A program made the position numbers and the translations under genes. Below the pieces are notes generated by a model. It searched no databases, was not told where the DNA came from, and was given only the letters and a program-made list of their open reading frames with translations. 64,000 nucleotides of DNA from Anthostomella pinea. Taxonomy: Eukaryota > Ascomycota > Sordariomycetes > Xylariales > Xylariaceae. This document shows, piece after piece, positions 22,199-31,925 of the stretch. Position 1 is the stretch's first letter, and each line of letters begins with the position of its first letter. The stretch lies in NCBI GenBank assembly GCA_963556695.1, contig CAUWAG010000018.1:1116001-1180000 (forward strand), in the 5' to 3' direction.

Positions 22199-25100
22199 AT
22201 GCCTACCACCTACGGCGAAGTCTCGCAATCTGACAACGATGACGATGGAACCGGTCGCCCATCGCCTTCCGCGTCGCTATCTCCCGCACTCTCGTCCTCG
22301 CCAATGCCCTTTCTCTCCGCCGTCAAGTCCACCTTTACGCCATTGTCAATGGATAGCGAAACCTATTCAACAAGTATCGCAATGGACGACGGTTCAATCC
22401 CTTCTCGCGATAGCCACGAGAGGGTGGCAGAGACGGCCATAGCCGCAGCCAAGACCGGGAGCAGAGCCACACCCAGCGTTGGCGAAATGGCCCAATCGCT
22501 ATCCGCAGCACGAGCCACCAAACCCGACGATTACCACCTCCTTTCCCCTGGGGATGCCCCATCTCCGACTTCGTCAAGCCCGACTTCAACCGACACAGGT
22601 CTCAGGCCAGTGTCTGGGCCCAGTCCGTATTCAGAGGCCGGGCGGCAAAGAAACTTTGCGTCAATCCCACCCCATAACGATAGCCCGAAATCCCCCACTA
22701 GCCGCCCTCAACACCCTCAACATTCAACAGAATTGTCGTCTGAAGAACCTCTACAACCACAGGCTGTGCAAACACTCGTTATCGTGAAGCCGAAGCCCAT
22801 CGTGCGCACCGCGTCCACTAAGAGCGTCTCGCTCCGTCATCCAGCTCCCGACTCGAATCCCCGAACCCGAAACTCTTCCCATGCGAGCAACATCGCCCAA
22901 CTCGAAGCCACCGCCGAACAACTTTCCATGACATCCTCTATTGAGGACGCAATTCGAGATTTGCATGACGAGCAGAAGCGCAACGAAAGCAGGAGATCGT
23001 CCATTCTCGCTGCGAGTATATCCTCCATATACGAAACGAACGAGCCTGTCACTTTCCCCATGTCGAGACAGATTTCGGCTGCCAGCTCAATACTAGAAAC
23101 GAACAGCGCAGCCCGCTACGGCGGTTACTCCCCGGCAGGATACGTCATGTCACCCAATAATTCTCTACTGTCGAGTGCAACACGTATTAGGTCCGGTTCC
23201 GGCTCGACAGGACATCCCAGGCCAGAACCAGACGTCGATACTCTGGTAACGAGGCATGGCCCTGGCAAGAGCTCCATACGGAGTGCCAGGTCTGTCAGCA
23301 AGCCCACCTTGATGAAGATTGCCGAAATGGAACCAACCTCGCTTACGTCTGCCGCAATGGATGAGGCAGACAAGTTGGCCGAGGAGCCCGAAGAGGAAGA
23401 AACCTTGCGGATCCCACATATGAAGAATGTTGACCTGACACCAAAGGCAGGCGAGTACACGCCGAATGGGTACGATTACTGGGACCACGCTGTTGCTGAA
23501 CAACAATACAAACATAACTACCAAGACGAGAGACCACGTACTGCTGGGTCGGATGGCACCTACGAGCAGGCAGAACGAGCCTTTGCAGACTTCGATGGAG
23601 CCCACTGTTCTCCTCATGGCGAACTCGAGGAATCTCTCAACTTTGAGACATTGTTCGCGTCACCAACAACCGAGTCTTTCTTGCCGTCATTCAACCCTGA
23701 AGGCCCAATTAACACACCAGAGCCAGAGTCTTCGAGGCCTGTTATGGCTCGGCCAGTTTACCCACCCACAGTGCGACCCAAGTCGTATCTTGATCCAGCA
23801 ACAGGCGAAAATATGATGTTCTACCCAGCTCGTGTACCTATGATGCTCAACCTACCGCTGAAGCTTTCCAAGAAGCCCAAAGCCGAGGTGCGCAATAATC
23901 GAAGGTCACAAGTCCTCAGCTCGATGCCCGAGGCGAATCGTCAGTCGTGGCTGCCAGAGTACATGCCCGAGCCATTGATGGATCCCCTGGGACCTATATC
24001 TAACGCCTCTGCCCCTCAGTTGCCGGCCGATGCCAGTATGGAGCCAGCCGATGCAAGTAAGGAGCCAGCAACGCAGCCCCTGCTGGACGAACGAAGCGAT
24101 TCTCAACTCCAGGTTCGCCCTGATCCCCAACCCCTCGACAGGGAAGCGCGCAATTCACGTATGTCCGTTCTGGGCCCGGACAAGCGGAAATCCAGGCTAG
24201 ATTTAGCTGGACTGCCACCTCAACTTCGGGCCAGTGCTTTCTTTGACTTACCCTCAGAGTCGTCACCAGCTATTCAACTCAAAGATGGATCGGCAATGGC
24301 TACGCTCGATAGCATTTTGGATGCCTCTGCCAAAGCTCCTGTGACCGCTTTCACCGACCATGCGTTTGCTGGAACTTTAGGATCGGAAACATATGGCGCT
24401 GGAAATAAGCGCAAGTCGCACATGAAACGGGCTAGTGCTACTGATCTTCTTGTGCCGAAGAAACGGAATTCCTTTTTCCATCTTCGTAAGCTGAGTAATC
24501 TCAGTCGTCACTCAAATTCCCAGGATGAGCGACGGGATACGGTTGTTGGCGCTGGAACGGCGTCATCAGTGAAGCGGAGCGACGAACTGGATGAGCAAAG
24601 CCAACACTTGGCCGGTTCCGTTGATGGCGAACAGGCTCCTGATGACGACGGCGAGGAACAAAATGAGGACGAATTTCTGTACGACGACGGTGCACCAACT
24701 ACCCTTTTGGCCGAACTTCAAAAACGAAAACAACAGAATAAGCTCCGCACCCGGCCAATCACTACCGCCTACCCTAACGGCATGCACTCCACACTACTGG
24801 CAATGGACACGGTTGCAGAGATGGAGCGCAAAGCACGAAAGGGGAAGAAGATCAACCTCGCTTGGGAGGACCCGAATACAAAGCAAGATGACGAGTCAGA
24901 TGACGAGGATACGCCTTTGGGTCTGCTGATGGCTGCCAAATCCCAAAACACTGGATTGATAGGAGCGATGGCCGAGCTGAACAGACCGCCCGGCTTGATG
25001 GAACAACGCGACATGGAAGATAATGAGCCCCTCAGTGCCCGGCGTAACCGTTTGCAGGGAAGGGAAGCAGGTCCGGTCAAGCGCATGACTCTGGCTCGTG

Positions 25101-25933
25101 GCTTGAAGATGAGTGGAGCCTTGGGATCGTCAAGCCCTCAGCTCCGAGTAGACACTCCCGAAGAGGATGAGGTCGAGGGTGAGACTCTGGGCGAGCGTAT
25201 GCGCCGCCTAAGGGCTCGCGAAGAAGGAGGCGAGAACGCTTTGCCTCAGACTCGACCCGTGAGCACTGCATTCTCGGTTGAAATGCTGAGCCAGCTTGGC
25301 GACGCATTCAAGGAAGACACCGACGACCAAGACAAAGGCAAAGGCAAAGCCATTGCGCAACCTACCGAGGAGGAGGAAACGTTGGGACAACGTCGGCGCC
25401 GCTTACAGGCGGAGCGCGAAGCCAAGGAACGCGAGCTGAGCAGCGGACGGCTGAGCGTCACACCTAAACTTACGAAGCGGCATTCGCTGGCTGATGTACT
25501 TGGGGCTACCCGTTCTCGCACTGTTCTGAGTGACCCGAGGCTCGACGCCGAGAAAGCGAAGCAAGCAGAAGCGGCTCTCTATAAGAGGTCTCAAGAGCAG
25601 AAGCTGGCTGCACTACGACCCCATATGCCTTCTAACCTTAGTGCTCCGAACATCAACAGATCTGGAGGATACATGTCTGGACAGTTCAACGATGGAGGTG
25701 CTGGACGGCTGGGCCATCCGCGCCATAGCATGGCTATGAGTGGATTTGGTGGCAGTCAGGGATTGCCGACCCCTGGTATCTATGCCAGCAATATGGGTAA
25801 TGCTTACGGCGCGGGAGACGTCATGTCCAGCTATGGCATGCCAACGCCAATGGCAAATCCGTATGGCATGCAGATGCAGCCAGCAGGACAGATGGACAGA
25901 GTCGAGCGGTGGAGGCAGGGCATATACCCCTAA
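22199..25933 (+). CDS. Large disordered protein of unknown function with a repeated C-terminal motif
   Basis: Single-exon frame of 1244 residues, far longer than chance. Most of it is low-complexity and charged (Ser/Pro/Thr-rich first third, Asp/Glu-rich stretches near 830-850), as in intrinsically disordered scaffold or signalling proteins. A conserved-looking block SSIEDAIRDLHDEQKRNESR lies near residues 240-265. The C-terminal third carries a repeated pattern of the form LGxRxRRLxAxE: EDTPLGLLMAAK (about 903), EPLSARRNRLQGR (about 942), ETLGERMRRLRAR (about 994) and EETLGQRRRRLQAE (about 1059). The last 100 residues are Gly/Met/Tyr-rich. There is no signal peptide or membrane span. I recognise no named domain. 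It looks like a fungal-specific cytoplasmic or nuclear protein, but function cannot be inferred. Confidence 0.88.
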   Translation: MPTTYGEVSQSDNDDDGTGRPSPSASLSPALSSSPMPFLSAVKSTFTPLSMDSETYSTSIAMDDGSIPSRDSHERVAETAIAAAKTGSRATPSVGEMAQSLSAARATKPDDYHLLSPGDAPSPTSSSPTSTDTGLRPVSGPSPYSEAGRQRNFASIPPHNDSPKSPTSRPQHPQHSTELSSEEPLQPQAVQTLVIVKPKPIVRTASTKSVSLRHPAPDSNPRTRNSSHASNIAQLEATAEQLSMTSSIEDAIRDLHDEQKRNESRRSSILAASISSIYETNEPVTFPMSRQISAASSILETNSAARYGGYSPAGYVMSPNNSLLSSATRIRSGSGSTGHPRPEPDVDTLVTRHGPGKSSIRSARSVSKPTLMKIAEMEPTSLTSAAMDEADKLAEEPEEEETLRIPHMKNVDLTPKAGEYTPNGYDYWDHAVAEQQYKHNYQDERPRTAGSDGTYEQAERAFADFDGAHCSPHGELEESLNFETLFASPTTESFLPSFNPEGPINTPEPESSRPVMARPVYPPTVRPKSYLDPATGENMMFYPARVPMMLNLPLKLSKKPKAEVRNNRRSQVLSSMPEANRQSWLPEYMPEPLMDPLGPISNASAPQLPADASMEPADASKEPATQPLLDERSDSQLQVRPDPQPLDREARNSRMSVLGPDKRKSRLDLAGLPPQLRASAFFDLPSESSPAIQLKDGSAMATLDSILDASAKAPVTAFTDHAFAGTLGSETYGAGNKRKSHMKRASATDLLVPKKRNSFFHLRKLSNLSRHSNSQDERRDTVVGAGTASSVKRSDELDEQSQHLAGSVDGEQAPDDDGEEQNEDEFLYDDGAPTTLLAELQKRKQQNKLRTRPITTAYPNGMHSTLLAMDTVAEMERKARKGKKINLAWEDPNTKQDDESDDEDTPLGLLMAAKSQNTGLIGAMAELNRPPGLMEQRDMEDNEPLSARRNRLQGREAGPVKRMTLARGLKMSGALGSSSPQLRVDTPEEDEVEGETLGERMRRLRAREEGGENALPQTRPVSTAFSVEMLSQLGDAFKEDTDDQDKGKGKAIAQPTEEEETLGQRRRRLQAEREAKERELSSGRLSVTPKLTKRHSLADVLGATRSRTVLSDPRLDAEKAKQAEAALYKRSQEQKLAALRPHMPSNLSAPNINRSGGYMSGQFNDGGAGRLGHPRHSMAMSGFGGSQGLPTPGIYASNMGNAYGAGDVMSSYGMPTPMANPYGMQMQPAGQMDRVERWRQGIYP

Positions 25934-26773
25934 TCCCCATCAGCACGACACGGCAAAATAACAGGCTCGACACTCACATACCTATCGACTCGACACACAC
26001 ACACCTACTAATACTTGAGATTTGCATATACGAAACCGGGTTGTGGCTTTATATACCTCTTATGCATCGCATTGGCGTTTCGTTGTTGACTTACCACTGG
26101 GAGGGTTGGATTCGCGTACTTGCATGACGGCCAGCCGGGAGGGGATTCGATGGGCATTTACTGGGGATAAGCAGTGTATACCTGTAATAATTGATTCAGC
26201 TGCGACGAGCTGGAGAGAGGAGGATGAGGGCAGACGCGCTCTTCTTGCATACAGTTGGCATCGATAACAGATGAAGTAGGGTCTAATACAGATCTTGGAT
26301 AGGTGCTTCAACAGTACGCAAATCGTTGTATTTTATTCCATGTGGTTAATCATGATGAAACGCTTCAAGCTTCGCCCCTAACCAATGGTTAGGTAAGTAA
26401 AGGCCTTCGTCTCTGTGTATGTAATAGGTACGTAGGACTTAGTTTGGCAGTCTTCATCCCGAGTTTGTTGTTCATGTGGGCAGGTGGCAAGTTGAAGCAG
26501 TTGCATGATACTTGACGATGGTGTGGCTAGTGGAGGTTGCGGCCTGGACTGGTGTGGCTCACCGTGGCCAAGGATTCGAAAAACCCATACAAGACCTGTT
26601 GACACAGTCTGAACCTCACTTCTTCATCAATAACATCCACGGCATCATTGCACAAATTTCCCAACCCAAAGAGAAAGGACACATTGTCCATTGCCCTGGC
26701 TACCCAACGCACGCCTCTGCAAGAACAACCAGCACCAAGTCGCAACCTGAGCTGCTGCGACGAGCGAGCGACC
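25934..26773. other. Intergenic region, no supported gene
   Basis: 3' flank of the large protein gene, with a short (CA)n tract at 25996, and the promoter of the SDR gene. Frames of 60-130 codons here overlap the SDR leader or are random. Confidence 0.45.
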
Positions 26774-27991
26774 ATGTCCACCTGGGCACCACTCCGCTCC
26801 ACGTCTCTAAGGCTAGGACCAGTCGGCACCGCAGCAGCCGCCACCGCACTCACAGCGCTCTTCTTCATCTTCATCTTCGTCCGGCGCACCATTTGGAGTA
26901 GAACGCCAAGCAGACCTATCGCCGTCAGTCCGGCGCGGGAACGCGTCCTCGTCCTCGGCGCGTCGTCTGGGCTGGGACGCGCGCTGGCGCTGCGGTATGC
27001 GGCGCGCGGCGCGCGGCTTTGCGTCGTTGCGAGGCGGGGGGAGAGGCTTAGGGAGTTGGTTGGGGAGTGTGAGGGTGTTGTTGGTGGTGGTGGTGTTGGT
27101 GTTGGTGGGGCAGGGGAAGGGGGAGAGAAGTGTATATGGGAAGCAGCCGACTTCAGCAGCCCAGAGGACATGGTGCGCGTGCGAGAACGATTACTTGCTG
27201 AATGGGGCGGCGTCGACACGGTCCTTGTCTGTGCCGGCGTCGCTGCCGTAAGGCCTTTAATGGAACTCACGCGTCTTGGTGCGAACTCATCCGTACCATC
27301 ATCCTCATCCTCATCCTCACCCCCATCCTCATCCTCACCCCCATCCTCATCCTCACCCTCATCCTCATCCTCGTCTCCACCACTCACACCCAACACCAAC
27401 ACCAGCGTCGCCCCAGGGAAACAAGAACAAGACGCCACCACCGAAGGTTTACACACCGCCCTGACCATCGCCACGCGCGCCACACAAGCCAACTTCCTCG
27501 GCCCCCTCGTCGCGGCCACGGCATTCGTGCCCCTGCTAACGCGCACAAGCGCCGCGCCGGCTTTGTTGTTAGTCTCGAGCGTCGCGGCCGTGGTTCCGGC
27601 GCCGACGCGCGCGCTCTACGCGGCGACCAAGGCCGCGGCGCTGCTGCTGTATCAGAGCCTCGCGATTGAGCATCCGGGCGTCGCGGTAGCGACTGTGCTG
27701 CCGGCTACTATTGAGGGGGATTTTCGGGCGGGGGCTGTGGACGTTGTCGACGAAAAGAAGGGAGGGGAGCAAGGGGGGAAGGGGGAGGGAGAGAAGGAAA
27801 GGGGAAAGTATAATATGAAGGGCCTGAAGCTCGGGTATGTTGCGCAGAGGTGTGTCGATGCGGTGGATCGCGGCGTCCGGGGTTGTGTGGTCGTGCCTTG
27901 GTTTCCGTATGCGGTTGCGCATCATCTTTATTATGTTTGGCCGTCGTTTATTGAGGGAAGGGCGAGGCGGAAGTATGGGTTTGAGGCTTGA
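26774..27991 (+). CDS. Membrane-anchored short-chain dehydrogenase with a Ser/Pro insert
   Basis: Single exon, 405 residues from the ATG at 26774, which follows GCGACC and directly precedes the membrane segment; an in-frame ATG at 26648 would only add a poorly conserved leader. Residues 20-37 form one hydrophobic helix, so the enzyme is probably anchored in the ER or another membrane. The cofactor loop is GASSGLG (62-68), VCAG (152-155) stands for NNAG, the catalytic Ser is in VSSVAA (268/269) and YAATK gives Tyr282/Lys286. Between the NNAG strand and the catalytic Ser sits an insert (about 171-222) that is nearly pure Ser/Pro, encoded by a TCCTCA microsatellite. A Gly-rich loop (101-117) also looks expanded. 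Substrate unknown; the layout resembles DHRS7-type reductases. Confidence 0.85.
   Translation: MSTWAPLRSTSLRLGPVGTAAAATALTALFFIFIFVRRTIWSRTPSRPIAVSPARERVLVLGASSGLGRALALRYAARGARLCVVARRGERLRELVGECEGVVGGGGVGVGGAGEGGEKCIWEAADFSSPEDMVRVRERLLAEWGGVDTVLVCAGVAAVRPLMELTRLGANSSVPSSSSSSSPPSSSSPPSSSSPSSSSSSPPLTPNTNTSVAPGKQEQDATTEGLHTALTIATRATQANFLGPLVAATAFVPLLTRTSAAPALLLVSSVAAVVPAPTRALYAATKAAALLLYQSLAIEHPGVAVATVLPATIEGDFRAGAVDVVDEKKGGEQGGKGEGEKERGKYNMKGLKLGYVAQRCVDAVDRGVRGCVVVPWFPYAVAHHLYYVWPSFIEGRARRKYGFEA
27294..27381 (+). repeat. TCCTCA/CCCCCATCCTCA microsatellite inside the SDR gene
   Basis: Tandem TCCTCA units with interspersed CACCCCCA blocks. In frame they encode the Ser/Pro insert of the SDR; all steps are multiples of three, so the frame survives. 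Confidence 0.9.
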
Positions 27992-28020
27992 TACCTAGGT
28001 AGTGGTTGGGCGTGGGAATG

Positions 28021-28436
28021 GAGACTCTGCAAGGGCAGGCATCGTCTGGAGCCCCTCTCTGTGAAGTTGTCGTGGTTTGCATGGTGCTGGGTCCTTGGGC
28101 TTGATGCATGATTGTGGCTTCTGGAATCCTGGACATGTAGACCATGGGATTGCGGGAATGGGCCAGAAGGACAGAGCGTACCATCCCGGCAGACGACGAA
28201 CTCATCAGACGCGAGATTCATGCCTTCACGTTGACTGGTGATCATCAGAGCATCTGCTATCGTCAAGAGCACCAAATACTCAGAGCAAGGGTTGTCCTGC
28301 TTCAGATAGACCGCGGGTGAATAGGCGAGGAGACTCTGAAGGGCATCATCTGCAGGCCCTCTCTGTAGATATGGTTTGCATGGTGCAGGTGTTTGGGCTT
28401 TATTCATGATTGTGGCTTCTGGAATCCTGGACACAT
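28021..28436. repeat. Imperfect direct repeat, two copies about 309 bp apart
   Basis: GAGACTCTGCAAGGGCAGGC at 28021 and GAGACTCTGAAGGGCATCAT at 28330 begin two related segments of about 110 bp. Both end in TGATTGTGGCTTCTGGAATC. A further word GGCCAGAAGGACAGAGCG occurs at about 28163 and again at about 28686, so part of the unit is present in a third place. Confidence 0.75.
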
Positions 28437-28448
28437 GGTTTGACCGGA

Positions 28449-28720
28449 GTGCGCAAGCACTCAAGTTTCATGACGGCATTCTTCTTCGAGGAGCCGGCGC
28501 AATGGCACGCGGGGCGCGTCAGCGTGTCGTACGTCTATCCCGGCCTCGTCGACGGGCCGTGAATCTACAGTCCTCGGAGGCCACTCTGGTTCCGCGTCGT
28601 CTGGAGACTGCTTAAGCCGCTGATGAAGCTCATGATGACGAAGCCCGATGATTGCGGTTTAGCCATGGTGCATGGGATGTGGGAAATAGGCCAGAAGGAC
28701 AGAGCGGTTTCGATAATATG
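28449..28720 (+). pseudogene. Remnant of an SDR-type NAD(P)-binding gene, 3' part
   Basis: In the frame starting at 28470 the sequence reads MTAFFFEEPA..., then VSVSYVYPGLVDGP, a TGA stop at about 28560, and after it PLWFRVVWRLLKPLMKL and TKPDDCG. This order matches the C-terminal third of fungal SDR-like proteins in which a PG(L/I)V strand is followed by PLWFRVVWR. No cofactor loop or catalytic YxxxK is seen upstream, so only the end of the gene is left, with a nonsense codon. Family assignment rests on memory of the motif order and is moderate. Confidence 0.55.
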
Positions 28721-30946
28721 GGGTGCCGTTAGAGGGTATCTCCTAGCCTTCGTGAGGAAGGCGGCTGTATGGTAAGCTGATGTTAGTCATATTATTAGCT
28801 CCGTGGACGACGACATGTTGCTTCTCCTTGTGGGCCCTCATAACGATGTGTCGCAAGGTATACGTGGCCAGGCACAGGGGATTGTCACCGCACAGCTCGG
28901 ACTGCCCCTGCGCAGCTCCTCATGTAAGGGAGAGCTCCCCAGCTCCGTCAGATAGATCTTAGAAGGAACAACTTTCTCTTATATGCCTACGATCAGCTGT
29001 ATGCTGGACTAAATCAGTGTACCATACAAGAAGGATTAATCAATTAATTGATTATTAATATTTAACGGCTGGAGTGCTGTTGCGAAGCCGCAGTACTTTA
29101 GATAGCATTCCCTAGGGGTGCATAGGGCAGTGGTAAGCTGGCTACCACATTTAGCTAGATACAGTGGGTGATACCAGTGTTATACCTCGGGGGCTGGCAA
29201 TTTGTTGATTCCGTGTCTACTCCCTTCAGGACTTCCGGGCCCTGGATTCTCCTGTTCCTCCTGGGAACGTGATTCGGGACCCTCTGGCTGGGAAGGGGCC
29301 AGCCAAGAGGGATGTGCAGCAAGAAGTGCATCTCCCGATAGCGGTGTAGGTATCCAAAGGCAATGCATTGGAAACTGGAGAGGTGGCCCTTTTCTGTAAA
29401 CAAAGGGGGCGGGGGATGCTGCTAGTACATCGGCCGCAGCTCTGCTGAATATAGACGGCAGAGAAACCGTGAATAAAAAATAAAAAAAATAAAACTGAGG
29501 ATAGGCGTGTGGCTGCCGTTGATAGGTACCACAACAGTAACGCCTAAGACAAACCCCCGCGATGTCTTGCCATGACACTTCAGTCTTGCCCTGCCCGTGT
29601 TTGCACGTTTTCGTGTCAGCAGGTCACTTACCACGGGCGGGCCGACGGCCAAATTCTCCTTTCGGGGGTTTTTATCGTGTGTAACTGTTGTACACAAACT
29701 CTTGGCTTCTCCCCTCATAGATCGCCAGCACGAGCGCAGCATCGGATCCGTTCTGTGGTGCAAGTTGACGGTTACATCTCGGCCCGTGGAGAAAAAGCAC
29801 CGCGCCTCCCGTCTGCTTGACACCTAAGAGAGCGTTGGAAAGGTTGGTTGGCTGACCCTGCTCCCTTCTGCCGATGCGCATGCCCATGCCTTGCATAAAC
29901 GGCGTGGGGTTGACCAATCTCTCCCTAGGCCATCGACAGGCGGCAGTGGCTGACCGCCAGGATGTCGTAGACCGTTGCGATGCAGTGATGTGCCTAGTAT
30001 GCCCCTTTCGAGAGCGCATGAGAAGCCAGATCATGCTGTTTCCCTCCCCTATGTTGCCTGCCACATGTCTGCTGCATGCCGACCACATTGTGCGGCGCGC
30101 CTCGCCGGCGGCTTGCGGCGGCGCTCCCTCTTGAGCCCTCCCTCGCACGGGATACTTATTCCGTCGCGGCTCGTCTATGTACAAGCGCAGGGGCGGCCGT
30201 TTCTGGCGGCTGGCATGCTGTGCGACATTAGCAGCGGTGGCGTTGACATGGACAGGCAAAGCACATGGCGGTGGGCTTTCCCCCTTTTTTCCCCGCGCGG
30301 GATTGGCTCGGCTTCATGTGTATGCATGCACGTCAGGAAGCAGAATCTGGCCTTGATTCGTCTGTACTCCTCGAAGCACTGTCACCTCTCATATTCGCGG
30401 GGTCTATGTGAGACTTCATGTCGTGTGTCTACGCGTTGCTTTTTCCTGGAGGCATACATCCGGGAGCTCCCGTGGATCATCACCGTTCCCTTCCCGCAGC
30501 TTTGATTTTGACAGACTCGGGTGCCACCCTCGTCTTCTACGCCGAAATTTTGGAGCAGGTGGACGGCAGCCCGATCACATTGGACCTCGTCATTGTCCTT
30601 GGACTACGACTTTAATCACGAGACCACGACCTATTGACGACACCTGAAGCCCGCCCAGGCAACAGTCATCAGGCACCACTTGGGGGTATTCCCTCCCGCG
30701 ATCCAGCAGGTAGGAAAGGCAGGACTTCTGCTGGCATGGGCGAAAATGAGACATGACAGAACTCGCGGGACGAAGTCACGATTCTATCTTCAAACCGTAT
30801 CACAAAACCAAAGCTGACGCCTACAACGTGGCATCGAGCTGTCAGCCTCGAAGCCAGCCGAGCTCGTTCCGCCACTGTTGAGGTCACGGAAGAGTGTTCC
30901 CCACCTGCACACCGCTCTCGACCAGCGCAACGAGGAACATCTGATC
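28721..30946. other. Intergenic region, no supported gene
   Basis: Contains an AT-rich patch (29035-29070, TTAATCAATTAATTGATTATT) and an A-rich run (29472-29495), both unlike the surroundings and possibly old transposon debris. Frames up to 195 codons show no motif. A GCAGTGGTAAGCTGGCTACC stretch at 29129 has tRNA-like words but no cloverleaf. Confidence 0.4.
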
Positions 30947-31207
30947 ATGTGTCGACTCATGGTCTTCTCCGGGACATGCACCAAATGCGGCGGGGCGCAG
31001 ACGTGGGACGACCTGACGCAGGAGCTGTCCTGTTTGGAGGCGAAGAACGCAGGCGCGTTTGGCGAGTGCGACGGCGGCATCTCCGTGGAGGAGCACAGCT
31101 TTGATCAGGAGTGCGATACGTGTGCCGATGAGGACGAAGGGTTCGGCGATGATGTTGAAGGGGGGAGCAGTCGGGGAGGCGACAAGAAAAGGCAGCGGAC
31201 TTCTTGA
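30947..31207 (+). CDS. Small acidic cysteine-rich protein of unknown function
   Basis: 86 residues from the ATG at 30947 (MCRLMVFSGTCTKCGG). An upstream in-frame ATG at 30884 is less likely, since the MCRLM start resembles small proteins I recall from other Sordariomycetes. Cysteines form CxxC pairs (CTKC and CDTC) plus three single ones, with HSFDQEC between, suggesting a small metal-binding unit. The tail is acidic (DEDEGFGDD) and then basic (KKRQR). No signal peptide, so intracellular. The neighbours give no clue to function. Confidence 0.6.
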   Translation: MCRLMVFSGTCTKCGGAQTWDDLTQELSCLEAKNAGAFGECDGGISVEEHSFDQECDTCADEDEGFGDDVEGGSSRGGDKKRQRTS

Positions 31208-31925
31208 GGTCGCGAGGGTCGAGAATCGATCTTTGGAAAAGCATATGAGTGCATGAAAGGGGTGGTGGTCTGAATCTTTGGTACGCTCGGGGAAGAGAAA
31301 GGGGTCGACAGAGCACGCCTCGCCATCCACAAAAAGGGGGTTGGTTGGTTGCAGTGTTCAACGTCTGCTGTATTCTGCGTAGCAGCATTCCAGCTCCAAG
31401 GCCCCAGGGGCGATGGGACATACAAGCGGTCCAACATCTATCTACCACAAAAAGGGGCATCGATCGCCATGGCTTCAACGCCGAGATTCGTACCAAGAAC
31501 CACCCGTCGGCGACTCGTCTGGATCGGCGTTACTTGAGTCAACGGCACATCGAAGACCACCATCGTCCACTTACCGCTTTCTGCTCCTCGTCCTCACCTC
31601 CAGGGATGGGGCACATTAGCACTGATGGCCCCAATGGAGGATAAAACGGTACCATCAGATCTAGCACTATTCGAGTCACAACGAAGGACACATCAGAGTC
31701 GTTCTCTCTACGAACTAACGGTCTTCTACCTCGCTGTACTCTGTGGAGGGGGCGAATCAGCCTGGAAGGTGATATCGCCACTCGTGCGTAGGTCAGACAA
31801 GATAGATGCAAGCAAATAGGTTCGCATAGAGAAAAGACCAATCTACTGCTATACGACTTGAAAACGAGCATAGACAGTGTTAATACTAAAGATAAGGCTG
31901 CTTTGAGAAGGTGCTATCAACACTC
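31208..31925. other. Intergenic region, no supported gene
   Basis: About 700 bp of 3' flank shared by the small cysteine protein (+) and the conserved gene ending at 31926 (-). No motif-bearing frame seen. Confidence 0.45.

Noticed and set aside
26648..26773. N-terminal extension of the SDR from an upstream in-frame ATG
   Set aside because: The added part has no expected feature; the ATG at 26774 directly precedes the membrane segment.
26527..27546. 339-codon minus frame opposite the membrane-anchored SDR
   Set aside because: Its Asp/Glu runs are the antisense of the TCCTCA microsatellite; the sense strand has clear SDR motifs.
29120..29185. tRNA-like words (GCAGTGGTAAGCTGG)
   Set aside because: No acceptor or T-arm pairing could be drawn; no B-box.
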